Source: CBDFHB01 sp965250115 (GTDB lineage Bacteria; Acidobacteriota; Vicinamibacteria; Marinacidobacterales; SMYC01). From it: DNA of 64,000 bases. Location of the stretch: contig CBDFNJ010000002.1 in assembly GCA_965250115.1 (NCBI GenBank), positions 3,596,001 to 3,660,000 on the forward strand. Direction: 5' to 3'. Made by a program: the position numbers and the translations under genes. Positions 17,376 through 26,764 of the stretch are shown here, piece by piece; within the stretch, counting starts at the first letter, position 1; the number at the start of each line of letters is the position of its first letter. Under the pieces are notes generated by a model. That model was not told the DNA's origin. It saw only the letters and a program-made list of their open reading frames with translations, and did not search any database.

Positions 17376-18407
17376 ATGGGGGGCACGATTCTCGTCACGG
17401 GGGGCGCGGGGTTCATCGGCAGTAACTTCATTCACTATTGGGCCGCTGCGCACCCGGACTGGACCATCATCAACCTGGACAAGCTCACCTACGCGGGCAA
17501 TTTGGAGAACCTGCGGGAGGTCGAGAGGCAGCCCGGTTATCGCTTCGTCCTCGGTGACATCGCCGACCGTCAGCTCGTCGAGCCGCTCGTCTCCGAGAGC
17601 GACTATGTCGTCAATTTCGCCGCCGAGACCCACGTCGATCGCTCGATTCACAACGCGGGTGATTTCATCCTGACCGACGTGTTCGGAACCTTCGTGCTGC
17701 TCGAGGCCATGCGCGCGTCCGAGCGCACCTGCCGTTTCATCCAGATCTCGACGGACGAGGTCTACGGGGCGATCGAAGCGGGCTCCGCGAGTGAAACGGA
17801 TCCTCTCGCTCCCCGCAATCCCTATGCAGCGAGCAAGGCAGGCGCCGATCGACTCGCCTATTCGTACTTCATCACCTACGAGACGCCGGTCATCGTGACC
17901 CGCGCTTCCAACAACTACGGCCCCCGTCAGTACCCCGAGAAGATCGTTCCGCTCTTCGTGACGAACGCGATCGAAGACAAGCCGCTTCCGATTTACGGCG
18001 ACGGGCTGCAGGTGCGCGATTGGCTCCATGCCGAAGATCACTGCCGTGCGATCGATTGTATTCTCGAGAAAGGTGTCGACGGCGAGACCTACAACGTCGG
18101 CGGAGGCCACGAGCTCACCAACATCGAACTGACGAAGAAGGTGCTCGACCTTCTCGACAAGCCCTCCGATCTCATCCGACACGTCACCGATCGGCCCGGG
18201 CACGACCGACGTTACAGTCTCGATACGACGAAGCTCCGCGGGCTCGGCTGGGAGACGCGCGTGCCGTTCGACGAGGGGCTGGAATCGACGGTCCAATGGT
18301 ACCGAGATCACCCCGAGTGGTGGCAGCGTATCAAGAACGAAAGCGACGAGTACAAGAAATTCCATGAAAAGCACTACGCCGACCGCATTTCTCGCGCATC
18401 CTCCTAG
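17376..18407 (+). CDS. rfbB: dTDP-glucose 4,6-dehydratase
   Basis: A 343-residue short-chain dehydrogenase/reductase making dTDP-4-keto-6-deoxyglucose, a precursor of rhamnose and other deoxysugars. Features: TGGAGFIGSNFIHYW for NAD binding, NLDKLTYAGNLENL, ISTDEVYGAIE (catalytic Thr-Asp-Glu) and YAASKAGADRLAYSY (YxxxK), then YGPRQYPEKIVPLF and RDWLHAEDHCRAI. ATG 17376 is taken over GTG 17370. No rfbA/C/D genes are adjacent; the following lipoprotein gene overlaps its 3' end by 44 nt. Confidence 0.95.
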   Translation: MGGTILVTGGAGFIGSNFIHYWAAAHPDWTIINLDKLTYAGNLENLREVERQPGYRFVLGDIADRQLVEPLVSESDYVVNFAAETHVDRSIHNAGDFILTDVFGTFVLLEAMRASERTCRFIQISTDEVYGAIEAGSASETDPLAPRNPYAASKAGADRLAYSYFITYETPVIVTRASNNYGPRQYPEKIVPLFVTNAIEDKPLPIYGDGLQVRDWLHAEDHCRAIDCILEKGVDGETYNVGGGHELTNIELTKKVLDLLDKPSDLIRHVTDRPGHDRRYSLDTTKLRGLGWETRVPFDEGLESTVQWYRDHPEWWQRIKNESDEYKKFHEKHYADRISRASS

Positions 18408-19679
18408 ACGTCTCGCGCTCGCCGTCCTTGTGGGCCTCCTCGCGATACTCGCGGCCTGTTCCTCACGCCCGCGAACGGAGATCTTCTCCGCGTGGAGAGA
18501 GCCCGATGGCCCCCCCGGCCCCTATGCCAAGGTCGTCGCTATCCCCTGGCGAGCAACGAGTCGACCCGCAAGATCGCCGAGGACGAGTTCGTTCGGCGGC
18601 TTCCGAAGAGCACCGAGGGCGTTCGTTCCTACGACGTGATCCCGAAAGAGGACGAAGGCGACGTCGACAAAGTCGTCGCCCGACTCAAAGCGGAAGGCAT
18701 CGACGGAGCCGCCGTGATGCGCCTCGTGGGGAAAGACGTAGGTGTCGCCTACGACCCCGGTTCGCTCTCGAGGCCGTACACGACCTTTAATAGTGGGTCT
18801 ACGCGGATTCGTGTGGGTAAGTCCTGACGGAAAAACAGTGCAACTCATTGTGTGGAAAAGGTATCGAGTACTTCATCAGGTGCTGAAAAGTGGTCCATTT
18901 TTAGGATAGGCTAACCGAGTGAAAAATTCCCAGTCGATCCGCTCGCTGTTTGCGCTGCCAGGTTTCGTGGTGTGCCGGATTGAAGGGTCTATTCGGTGAC
19001 CGATACGCCCGCGTCATCCAGCTCAAGAGGCGAAAAAAACAGCTGTGTGCTCTTACTGTGGGCAACGGTGCCGGGGGCGCTATGACAAGCAAGTGTGCCG
19101 GGTCCGCGACCTGTCGTTGGCAGGCTGGCGGATCTATCTGGAATACGAGCGTTGGCGCGTCAACTGTCCTGGGTGCGGCGGTTTGCATGTAGAACACCTG
19201 GACTGGCTGGCGAACAACTCGCGCTACACCTAGCGTTTTGCGACGCATGTGGGCAAGCTGTGCCGGACAAGGCGGTGGCCGAGATGGAACGTCTGCGCCT
19301 CCTAGTTGAAGGGGTCAACAACAAAATCCGTGTTCTGCAACGACGCGCCTACGGCTATCGCGACGAGGAATATCTCAAGCTGAAGATCGTGGCGGCATTC
19401 CTTCCGCCATTACCCAGAAATGCCGTCTTCAACCCACACGAATCCGCGTAGACCCTTAATAGTTACTATGGGTCCGTTTGGTCCGCGTACCACGACCCCG
19501 GCTACCTCACGACGGAGATCGCGGTTCGGGTGGAGACCGCCTTCTACTCGATCGCGGACGAGAAGCGCGTCTGGACCGGCTACAGCCAGACGCTGAACCC
19601 GAAAAACGCCCAGGTCGTCATCGACGACGTCGCCCGGGTGGTGGTGACGCGGCTCCGGCAGGAGCAGATCCTGCGCTAG
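18364..19679 (+). pseudogene. Lipoprotein gene interrupted by an ISL3-type mini-element
   Basis: Starts with a lipoprotein signal (LVGLLAILAACSS, lipobox LAAC). The protein then continues as LASNESTRKIAEDEFVRRL in the next frame after a one-base shift in a run of C near 18545 (AKVVAIP | LASNES). At 18794 it is cut by the 661-bp element after TTFNS. Beyond the element it resumes in the same frame with YYGSVWSAYHDPGYLTTE and ends in VVVTRLRQEQILR. When the element and one 8-bp duplication are removed the reading frame rejoins perfectly. The family resembles small DUF4136-like lipoproteins, which is uncertain. The C-run shift may be a sequencing error. Confidence 0.75.
18795..19455 (+). mobile_element. 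ISL3-type non-autonomous element, copy 1 (661 bp)
   Basis: Bounded by perfect 23-bp terminal inverted repeats (GGGTCTACGCGGATTCGTGTGGG) and flanked by the 8-bp duplication TTAATAGT (18787-18794 and 19456-19463), the TSD size of ISL3. Inside, the left part encodes an ISL3 transposase N-terminus with a zinc finger (CSYCGQRC...CPGCGGLHVEHLDW) and the right part encodes its C-terminus (LLVEGVNNKIRVLQRRAYGYRDEE). The central DDE catalytic region is absent, and the N-terminal frame carries a UAG and frameshifts. It cannot make a transposase and must be mobilised in trans. Confidence 0.9.
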
Positions 19680-19703
19680 GGGCGATCGCAGTTTCGGCTT
19701 CCG

Positions 19704-20603
19704 CTACCAGCGGAGGGTATTGCTGAGGAGCTCCCCGCCGCCGAGCGTCAGTGTGGCCGTGACGGCAACGGGGCCGTTCTCGTGCGCCGGAGTCCACTCA
19801 CCCGAAAGCTGATAGAGCACGGCGCTGGCCCGCGCGTCGACGCGGGCCAGCGCGAGCGGGACGGAGCCTCCCGTGTTCCTTTCTCCGAACGTCCAGTCCA
19901 ACCTCAGTGACGCGGTATCGAGCGCACTGTTGCTGCGGTTCACGACCCAGACGGCGAGTCGAAAGTCGTCCCCGAGGTGAACTTGTTCCGGCTCGAGCTC
20001 GATGAGCAGGTGAGCGGGCCGGGCCGGGTCGGTACCCGCTTGATAGACCGGCTCGTCTCCCTCGACGAAGCCTTTCAACCCGTTGGACCGGTCAGAGGGA
20101 TCCTCGAAGTCGGTCTGACCCAGTCGGAAGCGACCCGATGCCGCCTCGTCCATCGGCAGGTCCTCGCCTTCCCGCTCGTCGAGTGCCTCGATGAGATGAC
20201 TTCGCTGGCTCGCGAGCTCGCTCCAAAGCGCTTGGTTCGCTTCGCGCAGGGCGGAAAGCTCTTTGGCCGGGTCGCGGATCGCGGCGAGCTTGCGATTCGC
20301 CTCCTTGATGGCTGCGAGATCGTCATGGGCCGCGGCCCGAATCGCGGCAATTTCACGCTTCTGCCGGGCGAGACGACTCGCGAGCTCGGAAGCGTTGCGT
20401 TTGACCGACACATCGAGGGTCGCGAGCTGGTGTTGCGTCTCCGCCAGCTTCTAAGCCAGACGCACTCCGGAGGACACGACCATACTGATGCACAGAAGCG
20501 TGGCCAGACCGATGCCCGCCAGGGCCACCCCGAGGTATAGCTGGTAGCGACCCAGCTGCTGACGAAGCTTTTCGATCTCGGAAGCTTCGCGGAAGCTCGC
20601 CAA
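19704..20603 (-). pseudogene. Membrane-anchored coiled-coil protein with in-frame UAG
   Basis: One reading frame of 299 codons split by UAG at 20451-20453. The start is probably TTG 20603, 8 nt after AGGAG. Residues 1-50 hold EIEKLRQQLGRYQLYLG and a transmembrane helix (VALAGIGLATLLCISMVV). After the UAG the frame continues as KLAETQHQLATLDVSV into a long heptad-like coiled coil (about residues 60-130) and a C-terminal beta domain (LLIELEPEQVHLGDDFRLAV). The amber could have come from CAG. Either a nonsense mutation, an error, or rare readthrough. I do not recognise the family. Confidence 0.6.
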
Positions 20604-20730
20604 AACGTACACTCCTAGACTGGAATTGGTGTTTGATCCAATTGTCGGTGACGGAAGGGCGACGTGCAAGCCGTCTCACGCAAACTCGTCCAGATACTGG
20701 GGCAGCCATCTTGAGCTTCGCCACGCGCGG

Positions 20731-21897
20731 CTACTCGTAGACCATCCAGAGCGGGCCCGGGAACAGCCACGACAATCCGCCCCTCAATCGGTCGCGCCAG
20801 TTCTCCCAATTGTGGCCGTCCCGCGCTTCTACGTATCGGATCTCCATACCGGTTCCCTGCAGAAAGGGCACGAGGGAGCGGTTCTCGTAGATGAGGGTCT
20901 CATAGGTGCCACAACTGACGAAGACTTTCTCGCTCACCCGCTTAGGCTCTTCTCGGTAGGCGTTCATGAAGTCGACGACGGGATCGAAGGCGGGCCCTCT
21001 ATGGTGCTCGCCAATGTCCGTGAAGGCGAACGAGCCCGACTGCAGGAGAAGCCTTCCAAAGAAACCCGGATAGCGCCAGGCCGTGCTCAAAGCCCCCACG
21101 GCGCCGAAGCTCGCCCCCATGAGTCCGCGGTGGCGCGGCTCGGTCAAGAGGGGAAACTCCTCTTCCAGGAAAGGCACGAGCTCTTCCACCACGAAGCGCG
21201 CGTGGGGCTCGTGGTTCGCGTATTCGACCAGTCGTTTCTCGGGCTGGGTCAAAGCGACGATCATGCCCGGGATCTCGAGACGATAAATAAGGTTGTCGAG
21301 CACTGTTTCTAGTCCCGAGAACTTCAGATACTCCGGTCCATCATGAACGACGAGGAGCGGGTATCGGCGCGTCGGTCGAAACCGAGCCGGAATATAGAGC
21401 ACGACGCGACGCGTCCCACCCAAGGCCTCGCTCTCGAACGCCACCTCTTTGATCGTGCCGGGACGAGCCTCGGGGTCGGGCGTCGCCCACTCCGGAACTT
21501 CGTAGCCCGCCGTTTGACAAACGGAGTTGGCGCCGAAGGGGTCGGAAGCCTTGTTGGGGTTCAGCGGATCGAGGAGCCACTCCAGCTTCCCGTGATGCAT
21601 GCGTTGGAGCTTGTACTCGATGCGCGACTCCGCCGGCAGCTCCATGATCAGACACCAGAGATCGGTCGCTCCGACGCGGTGAAACTCCTGCGAGGACGCC
21701 AGGCCGTAGATCCAATGCCCCAGAAACACCGCCTCACCCGGACCTCGGTAGACGAAGGTGGTATAGGAGCCCTCGAGCAGGGGGAACTCGTGCCCGTCAA
21801 TGAAGGCGTCGATCTCCTTGGCGCTCGGCTTGCTGTCCGCGAGCCGGTGAATCGCGAGCTTTCGATCGATGATCTCCTCACGGTGGCGCTCTACCAT
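20731..21897 (-). CDS. Esterase with N-terminal E-set domain (Fes/esterase D-like)
   Basis: A 388-residue alpha/beta hydrolase. The N-terminal third resembles an E-set/CBM48-like domain (TTFVYRGPGEAVFLGHW, MELPAESRIEYKL) as in enterochelin esterases; the hydrolase domain has YPLLVVHDGPEYL, the nucleophile elbow GLMGASFGAVGALS and the C-terminal His in EARDGHNWENWRD. No signal peptide is seen, so it is probably cytoplasmic. Its start overlaps the stop of the S51-like gene by 7 nt, pointing to co-expression. Fes-type enzymes open siderophore or other ester lactones, but no siderophore genes are nearby, so the substrate is open. Confidence 0.8.
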   Translation of the reverse strand: MVERHREEIIDRKLAIHRLADSKPSAKEIDAFIDGHEFPLLEGSYTTFVYRGPGEAVFLGHWIYGLASSQEFHRVGATDLWCLIMELPAESRIEYKLQRMHHGKLEWLLDPLNPNKASDPFGANSVCQTAGYEVPEWATPDPEARPGTIKEVAFESEALGGTRRVVLYIPARFRPTRRYPLLVVHDGPEYLKFSGLETVLDNLIYRLEIPGMIVALTQPEKRLVEYANHEPHARFVVEELVPFLEEEFPLLTEPRHRGLMGASFGAVGALSTAWRYPGFFGRLLLQSGSFAFTDIGEHHRGPAFDPVVDFMNAYREEPKRVSEKVFVSCGTYETLIYENRSLVPFLQGTGMEIRYVEARDGHNWENWRDRLRGGLSWLFPGPLWMVYE

Positions 21898-22832
21898 GAG
21901 CTCTCCTCTTCGACATTACCGTCGAGACCGAGCCGACTCACGCTCCCCCTCGCCGCCCAGCCCTCGCCGTCCCAACAGATCGCGTCGCCGTCCCCCATCA
22001 CGATGCAGGCGTCTGGCGCGAAACGCTGGGCGAATAAGGCGACCCGATGGCGGTCTTCGAGGTCGAGGCGTTTTTTGCCGTTGGGCAAAGCGATGAGACG
22101 AGGGCAGAGGCCGAGGCCCTGCTCCAGCACTTCGGCGTTGCCTGGCCCCTGCGGCGGATGATCGTGGAAGAGAACGACTCGATCGGTGAGCGTCATGGCG
22201 CCTGCCGACCAGGCGAGAATCGTCCTCCCGGCGGTGAGCTCGTCGAGTCCGAACAACCGCAGTCGATTCAGCAAGACCGCAACGTGACCGCCGGCGATCA
22301 CGAGAGCGGGTGCGTTCTTCAAGAGTGCCGCGATCGCCTCCCGCTCGCTCGCGACGCTCTCGCGCTCGCTAGGGTTCCACTCCTCTTCGTAGGCGCCCCG
22401 GATCTCGACGATTCGCTTCAGGTGCCAGGTATCCAGATGGCGAAGCTGCCCCATGGCATGCTCTCGTTCGGGGCCAAGAAGAGCCTCGTCGCCCTCGGCC
22501 CTGATTAACGACAAAACCGCGTCGCGGACGTGGGCGAGCCGCTTGTCATAGAGCCGCTCGAGCTCGCGCAGTTGTCGCTGCATCTCGCCGTGAGCCTGCC
22601 TCAATTCGGGATCGGCCTGAAAGACGACATCGGCGCGACGGTAGAGCTCGAGATCGACGGAGCGGCCGTTCAGGTAGCGGTCGATCTCCTCGTCCTCCCC
22701 CTCGCGCTCCTGCCAGCCTGCGGTCACGACACCAATCGGACCATCGGGAAGGTCTAGCGACGAGAAGAGCTCTTCCAGACTCGGGGCGTGGTACTGAGGG
22801 CCCAGAAGCCAGATGGTTTTTCTTGCCGTCAC
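21891..22832 (-). CDS. S51/class I glutamine amidotransferase-like protein (cyanophycinase-like)
   Basis: A 313-residue protein with the Ser nucleophile elbow TILAWSAGAMTLTDR and a preceding LVIAGGHVAVLLNRL loop, as in peptidase S51/cyanophycinase relatives of the class I amidotransferase fold. N-terminal LLGPQYHAPSLEELF and GPIGVVTAGWQERE form the first beta-strands. The middle is a charged helical insertion (about residues 70-150). It sits between avtA (18 nt upstream) and the esterase (overlap), suggesting a three-gene unit for processing an amino-acid or peptide derivative. Specificity is unknown. Confidence 0.7.
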   Translation of the reverse strand: MTARKTIWLLGPQYHAPSLEELFSSLDLPDGPIGVVTAGWQEREGEDEEIDRYLNGRSVDLELYRRADVVFQADPELRQAHGEMQRQLRELERLYDKRLAHVRDAVLSLIRAEGDEALLGPEREHAMGQLRHLDTWHLKRIVEIRGAYEEEWNPSERESVASEREAIAALLKNAPALVIAGGHVAVLLNRLRLFGLDELTAGRTILAWSAGAMTLTDRVVLFHDHPPQGPGNAEVLEQGLGLCPRLIALPNGKKRLDLEDRHRVALFAQRFAPDACIVMGDGDAICWDGEGWAARGSVSRLGLDGNVEEESSW

Positions 22833-22850
22833 TCTGCCTTGACCTTGATT

Positions 22851-24098
22851 CTAGAAAGCTTTTTTTACTTCTTCCGCGATGATCTCGATGCCCTTGCGCA
22901 CGGTTTCCTCGTCCTGGGAGTAGTTCACGCGAATGCACTCGTGCTTGTGTCGCCAGTCTTCATCGGGTCCCGCAAAGAAGTAGTGACCGGGCACGACAAG
23001 CACCCCACGGGCTTTCAAGCGTTCATAGAGCTCGCGAGAAGTGAGACGCATGCCCTCGAGCCACATCCAAAAGAAGAAAGTCCCTTCGGGCTTGTGGACT
23101 CGGTAGCGCAGCCCCGCCATGCTCTCTCGGATCCACTCGAGCGCCTGAGCGGACTTCCTCTCGTAGAAGGGCCGGATGAGCTCACGGCTCATATCGATGA
23201 TCTCACCACTCGATACCAGCTCCCGAGCGAGATAAGCGCCGAAGCTCCCGGGAGCCAGGGAGACGATCGCATTGAGCCCGGCGATGGCGGAGACGATCTC
23301 CTCGCGAGCGATAACGATGCCGGTCCGAGCTCCAGGAAGCCCGAGCTTCGACAGGCTCATGGTCAGAATGATGTTCTCGTTCCAGATCGGCTCCGCATCC
23401 GTAAAGATGATGTTGGGAAACGGCGTGCCGTAGGCATTGTCGATGATGAGAGGCACGTCATTCGCCAGAGCTAGAGCGTTCAGTCGCTCGAGCTCTCCCT
23501 CGGTCAGCACGTTCGAAGTCGGATTCGTGGGGCGCGAGACACAGATGGCCGCGACCTCCTTCGTCACCTCCACCCCGTCGAAATCGATGTGGTATTTGAA
23601 GAGGTCGTCCCCCAACAGCTCGATCTCCGGTCGGTTGGACACGAAGAAGTCGTGCACGAGCCCCGAATCCGTATAGCCGATATACTCCGGCGTCAAGGGC
23701 AAGAGAATCTTCTTGGGCGGCCCAGTCTCCTGCTCTCCCGCGAGCAAGTTGAAGAGCCAGAAAAACGACGGTTGGCTTCCATTCGTAAGCGCGACGTTCT
23801 GAGGACCGAGATCCCAGCCGTATCGCTCTCTGAAGAGTCCGACGAGCGCCGCGATGAGCTCGCGATTGCCCTGGGGCGCGTCGTAGGTTCCGATGAGCCG
23901 TTGGAACTCGCCCGAGCCACTCAGCATGTCGCGCATGCGTTCGGTGAAGACGGCCTCCACCTCGGGAATGCGCGCGGGATTGCCGCCCCCCAACATCAAC
24001 ATGCGCTCACCCACATTGAGGGCTTCACCGAGGTCATCCATCAACGTGAGGATCCCCGACTCCTGCGTGAACTTGTTGCCGAACTTGGATAGTTTCAT
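22851..24098 (-). CDS. avtA: Valine--pyruvate aminotransferase-type PLP enzyme
   Basis: A 415-residue fold-type I aminotransferase resembling AvtA, which interconverts valine/alanine and their keto acids. Signatures: MKLSKFGNKFTQESGIL at the start, MLMLGGGNPARIPEVE, CVSRPTNPTSNVLTEGE, IDNAYGTPFPNI, and the PLP lysine in LTMSLSKLGLPGARTG. ATG 24098 is selected as the conserved N-terminus; the 24 upstream codons are not conserved in type. It is the first gene of the minus-strand group leading to the S51-like protein and the esterase. Confidence 0.88.
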   Translation of the reverse strand: MKLSKFGNKFTQESGILTLMDDLGEALNVGERMLMLGGGNPARIPEVEAVFTERMRDMLSGSGEFQRLIGTYDAPQGNRELIAALVGLFRERYGWDLGPQNVALTNGSQPSFFWLFNLLAGEQETGPPKKILLPLTPEYIGYTDSGLVHDFFVSNRPEIELLGDDLFKYHIDFDGVEVTKEVAAICVSRPTNPTSNVLTEGELERLNALALANDVPLIIDNAYGTPFPNIIFTDAEPIWNENIILTMSLSKLGLPGARTGIVIAREEIVSAIAGLNAIVSLAPGSFGAYLARELVSSGEIIDMSRELIRPFYERKSAQALEWIRESMAGLRYRVHKPEGTFFFWMWLEGMRLTSRELYERLKARGVLVVPGHYFFAGPDEDWRHKHECIRVNYSQDEETVRKGIEIIAEEVKKAF

Positions 24099-24272
24099 GC
24101 GCGTGGGCAAGTAACGCTCACCTACTCCCGCTGCGCGTCGGCGAGCAACGACGATCACCCCAGAGCGCAAGCGCGGCGATGGCTTTGCCGAGCATTCCCG
24201 TGGCCTCCTTCCTCAATCTCGGCATGCTATCATTGTCCAATCCCAGTTGAGATTCATCGAAACGACGAAAGT

Positions 24273-26513
24273 GTGACCGAGCAGGTACAGCCGAACCCGA
24301 CTCGAGCGCCCATCGCCAATATGGGCTCCCTCGCCCGTATCGCTCTGCCCGAAGTCCTGAAACGTATCGCGCTCAACGAGTTGAGCGGATGCATCGAGGT
24401 CACCTCGGCCAGGATCGTCCGAACCATCTACTTAGATCGGGGGTTCGTCGTCTTCGCGGCGAGCTCCTCGGAGGCCGATCGCCTGGGACAGCTCCTGCTC
24501 GAATCCGGGAGAATCGACGAACGTGAGCTCGAGCTGGCCTGCAGCCTGATGCAGGGCAAGCGGCGCATCGGCGCGGCCATCGTGGAAGCGGGCTTGCTAA
24601 CGGAGGAAGAGCTCGGCCGCGAGCTCGCGCGGCAAGTACGACGAATCGCGACGGCGGTCTTCGGTCTCGAAGAGGGCATGTATCGCTTCGACGAAGGCCG
24701 CTGCCCAATTCCCATGGAACTGCGTCTGGGTCTGTCGATTTACAGGATCCAGCTCGAGGGTATTCTGGAAATGAAAAGCGGGTCTACGCGGATTCGTGTG
24801 GGTTGAAGACGGCATTTCTGGGTAATGGCGGAAGGAATGCCGCCACGATCTTCAGCTTGAGATATTCCTCGTCGCGATAGCCGTAGGCGCGTCGTTGCAG
24901 CACACGGATTTTGTTGTTGACCCCTTCAACTAGGAGGCGCAGACGTTCCATCTCGGCCACCGCCTTGTCCGGCACAGCTTGCCCACATGCGTCGCAAAAC
25001 GCTAGGTGTAGCGCGAGTTGTTCGCCAGCCAGTCCAGGTGTTCTACATGCAAACCGCCGCACCCAGGACAGTTGACGCGCCAACGCTCGTATTCCAGATA
25101 GATCCGCCAGCCTGCCAACGACAGGTCGCGGACCAGGCACACTTGCTTGTCATAGCGCCCCCGGCACCGTTGCCCACAGTAAGAGCACACAGCTGTTTTT
25201 TTCGCCTCTTGAGCTGGATGACGCGGGCGTATCGGTCACCGAATAGACCCTTCAATCCGGCACACCACGAAACCTGGCAGCGCAAACAGCGAGCGGATCG
25301 ACTGGGAATTTTTCACTCGGTTAGCCTATCCTAAAAATGGACCACTTTTCAGCACCTGATGAAGTACTCGATACCTTTTCCACACAATGAGTTACACTGT
25401 TTTTCCGTCAGGACTTACCCACACGAATCCGCGTAGACCCTGAAAAGCCAGGAGCTCGTTACGAGTGCTCTTCCCTCGCGCGACACCCTGTTCCGCCTGT
25501 CACAGTTCCCTCCCTTCAGCTTCGAGGACGTTCGCTTCCTCCCCGAGGAGCTGCTCGTCATGGAGGCGGCGAAAAAGGATCGCTCCGCACCAGCGATCCT
25601 CAGTCGAGCGGGCAAAGACAGGAACGTCGTGCAGCGAGCCATCTACGGACTGCTCTGTGCCGGAATTCTCGAACCGGCCGACGAATCGGCCGAGGCACGC
25701 CCACTAAAAGTTCAGGAGGAAACGGGCACCTTCCTGCTTTCCGGGATTGACTCCGCGGACGTCCGGAGTGACGTGGAGAACGTACGTCAGGAAGTCTTGC
25801 TGGAGTACGAAAGCTCGGAGCGCGCCGCGCCGGCGGACCTTCTGGAGGTAGACCCCTCGGCGGAGAAGGACGCTATTCAGCGCGCCTACGACGCGAAACA
25901 GGCCGCGTGGGCGGAAAAGCAGCGGGGACTCGACAACGAGCAGACACTCTGCCTCAAAGTCGAAGAGATCCAGCGACGTCTGGCGAAGGCGAGAGCGGAG
26001 CTGCTCGAGAGCGAGAGCCCCGTACCGGAGCCGCCCCCTGAGATGGATGCGACCGTAGAGGAGGAGCCGTCGGTCCCGCCCAGGCGCGCCGCCGGAAAAA
26101 CTTCCGACAAGAAAGCAGAGCTCAAACGGCTCTTCAACGAGATCAAACTCCGAAAGATGGTCGAGGACTCCGAGGGCGTCATCTCACTGATGTACGAGGT
26201 GGTGCAACTCGAGCCCGAAAGGGCCAAGTACGAGGCTATGCTCGCGCAGTCCCTGGCGTCCCACCCCGTCATGAAGAACAAGGCCGAACGACACTTTCGC
26301 AGAGCACTTTCGATGGATCCGCAAAACGCGGACAGCCACTATCTGCTGGGCCGCTACTATCAGTCGTTCGACATGAAGTCGCGCGCTCTCGCCGAGTTCA
26401 AAATCGCCCTTCGCATCGACCCGACGATGGCCTCGGCGCGAAGCGCCGTCGTCGAGCTGAAGGGAAGCGACGAGGGCGGCATTCAAGATCGACTGAAGAA
26501 GATCTTCGGGTAG
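24273..26513 (+). pseudogene. DUF4388/TPR protein interrupted by an ISL3-type mini-element
   Basis: The N-terminal part (24273-24779, GTG start) is a DUF4388-like domain: LNELSGCIEVTSARIV, TIYLDRGFVVFAASS and a LGQLLLESGRIDEREL helix pair. It is cut after LEGILEMKS. Beyond the element the same frame resumes with QELVTSALPSRDTLFRL, then a central segment including a J-like EKDAIQRAYDAKQAAW helix, a Pro/Glu linker, and C-terminal TPRs (RHFRRALSMDPQNADSHYLL, YYQSFDMKSRALAEFK). Precise removal of the element plus one duplication restores a 523-residue protein. Such proteins occur in gliding or signalling contexts of Myxococcota and Acidobacteriota; the exact role is unknown. Confidence 0.8.
24780..25440 (-). 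mobile_element. ISL3-type non-autonomous element, copy 2 (661 bp)
   Basis: Same 661-bp element in inverse orientation, with identical 23-bp terminal repeats. Target duplication TGAAAAGC at 24772-24779 and 25441-25448. Only a few single-base differences from copies 1 and 3 are seen (for example CCTGG for CCGGG in the zinc-finger region). It has the same internal deletion and the same UAG, so all copies descend from one deleted parent. Confidence 0.9.
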
Positions 26514-26518
26514 ATACC

Positions 26519-26764
26519 TCAGGCCTTCTTGAGCTGCCCCACTACGAAGAACAGAACCACGGCACCAACGGTAGCCGTCACAATCGAGCCTACGAGGCCG
26601 TAGGCGGACAGCCCGAGTACCCCGAACAACCATCCTCCGACTACCGCGCCGATGACGCCGATGACGAGATTGCCCGCGAGGCCGAAGCCTTTGCCTTTCA
26701 TGATCTGACCTGCAAGCCAGCCGGCGACGAGCCCAATGACAAGAAAGTAAACAAGTCCGTTCAC
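26519..26764 (-). CDS. GlsB/YeaQ/YmgE-family small membrane protein
   Basis: An 81-residue protein with three hydrophobic segments and the Gly-rich pattern typical of transglycosylase-associated/YeaQ proteins: LVAGWLAGQIMKGKGFGL, NLVIGVIGAVVGGWLFGVLG, then a last helix. It is linked in other bacteria to general stress. It converges on the DUF4388 gene, with 5 nt between stops. AGGTAGCG-like sequence precedes the ATG (minus strand). Confidence 0.9.
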   Translation of the reverse strand: MNGLVYFLVIGLVAGWLAGQIMKGKGFGLAGNLVIGVIGAVVGGWLFGVLGLSAYGLVGSIVTATVGAVVLFFVVGQLKKA

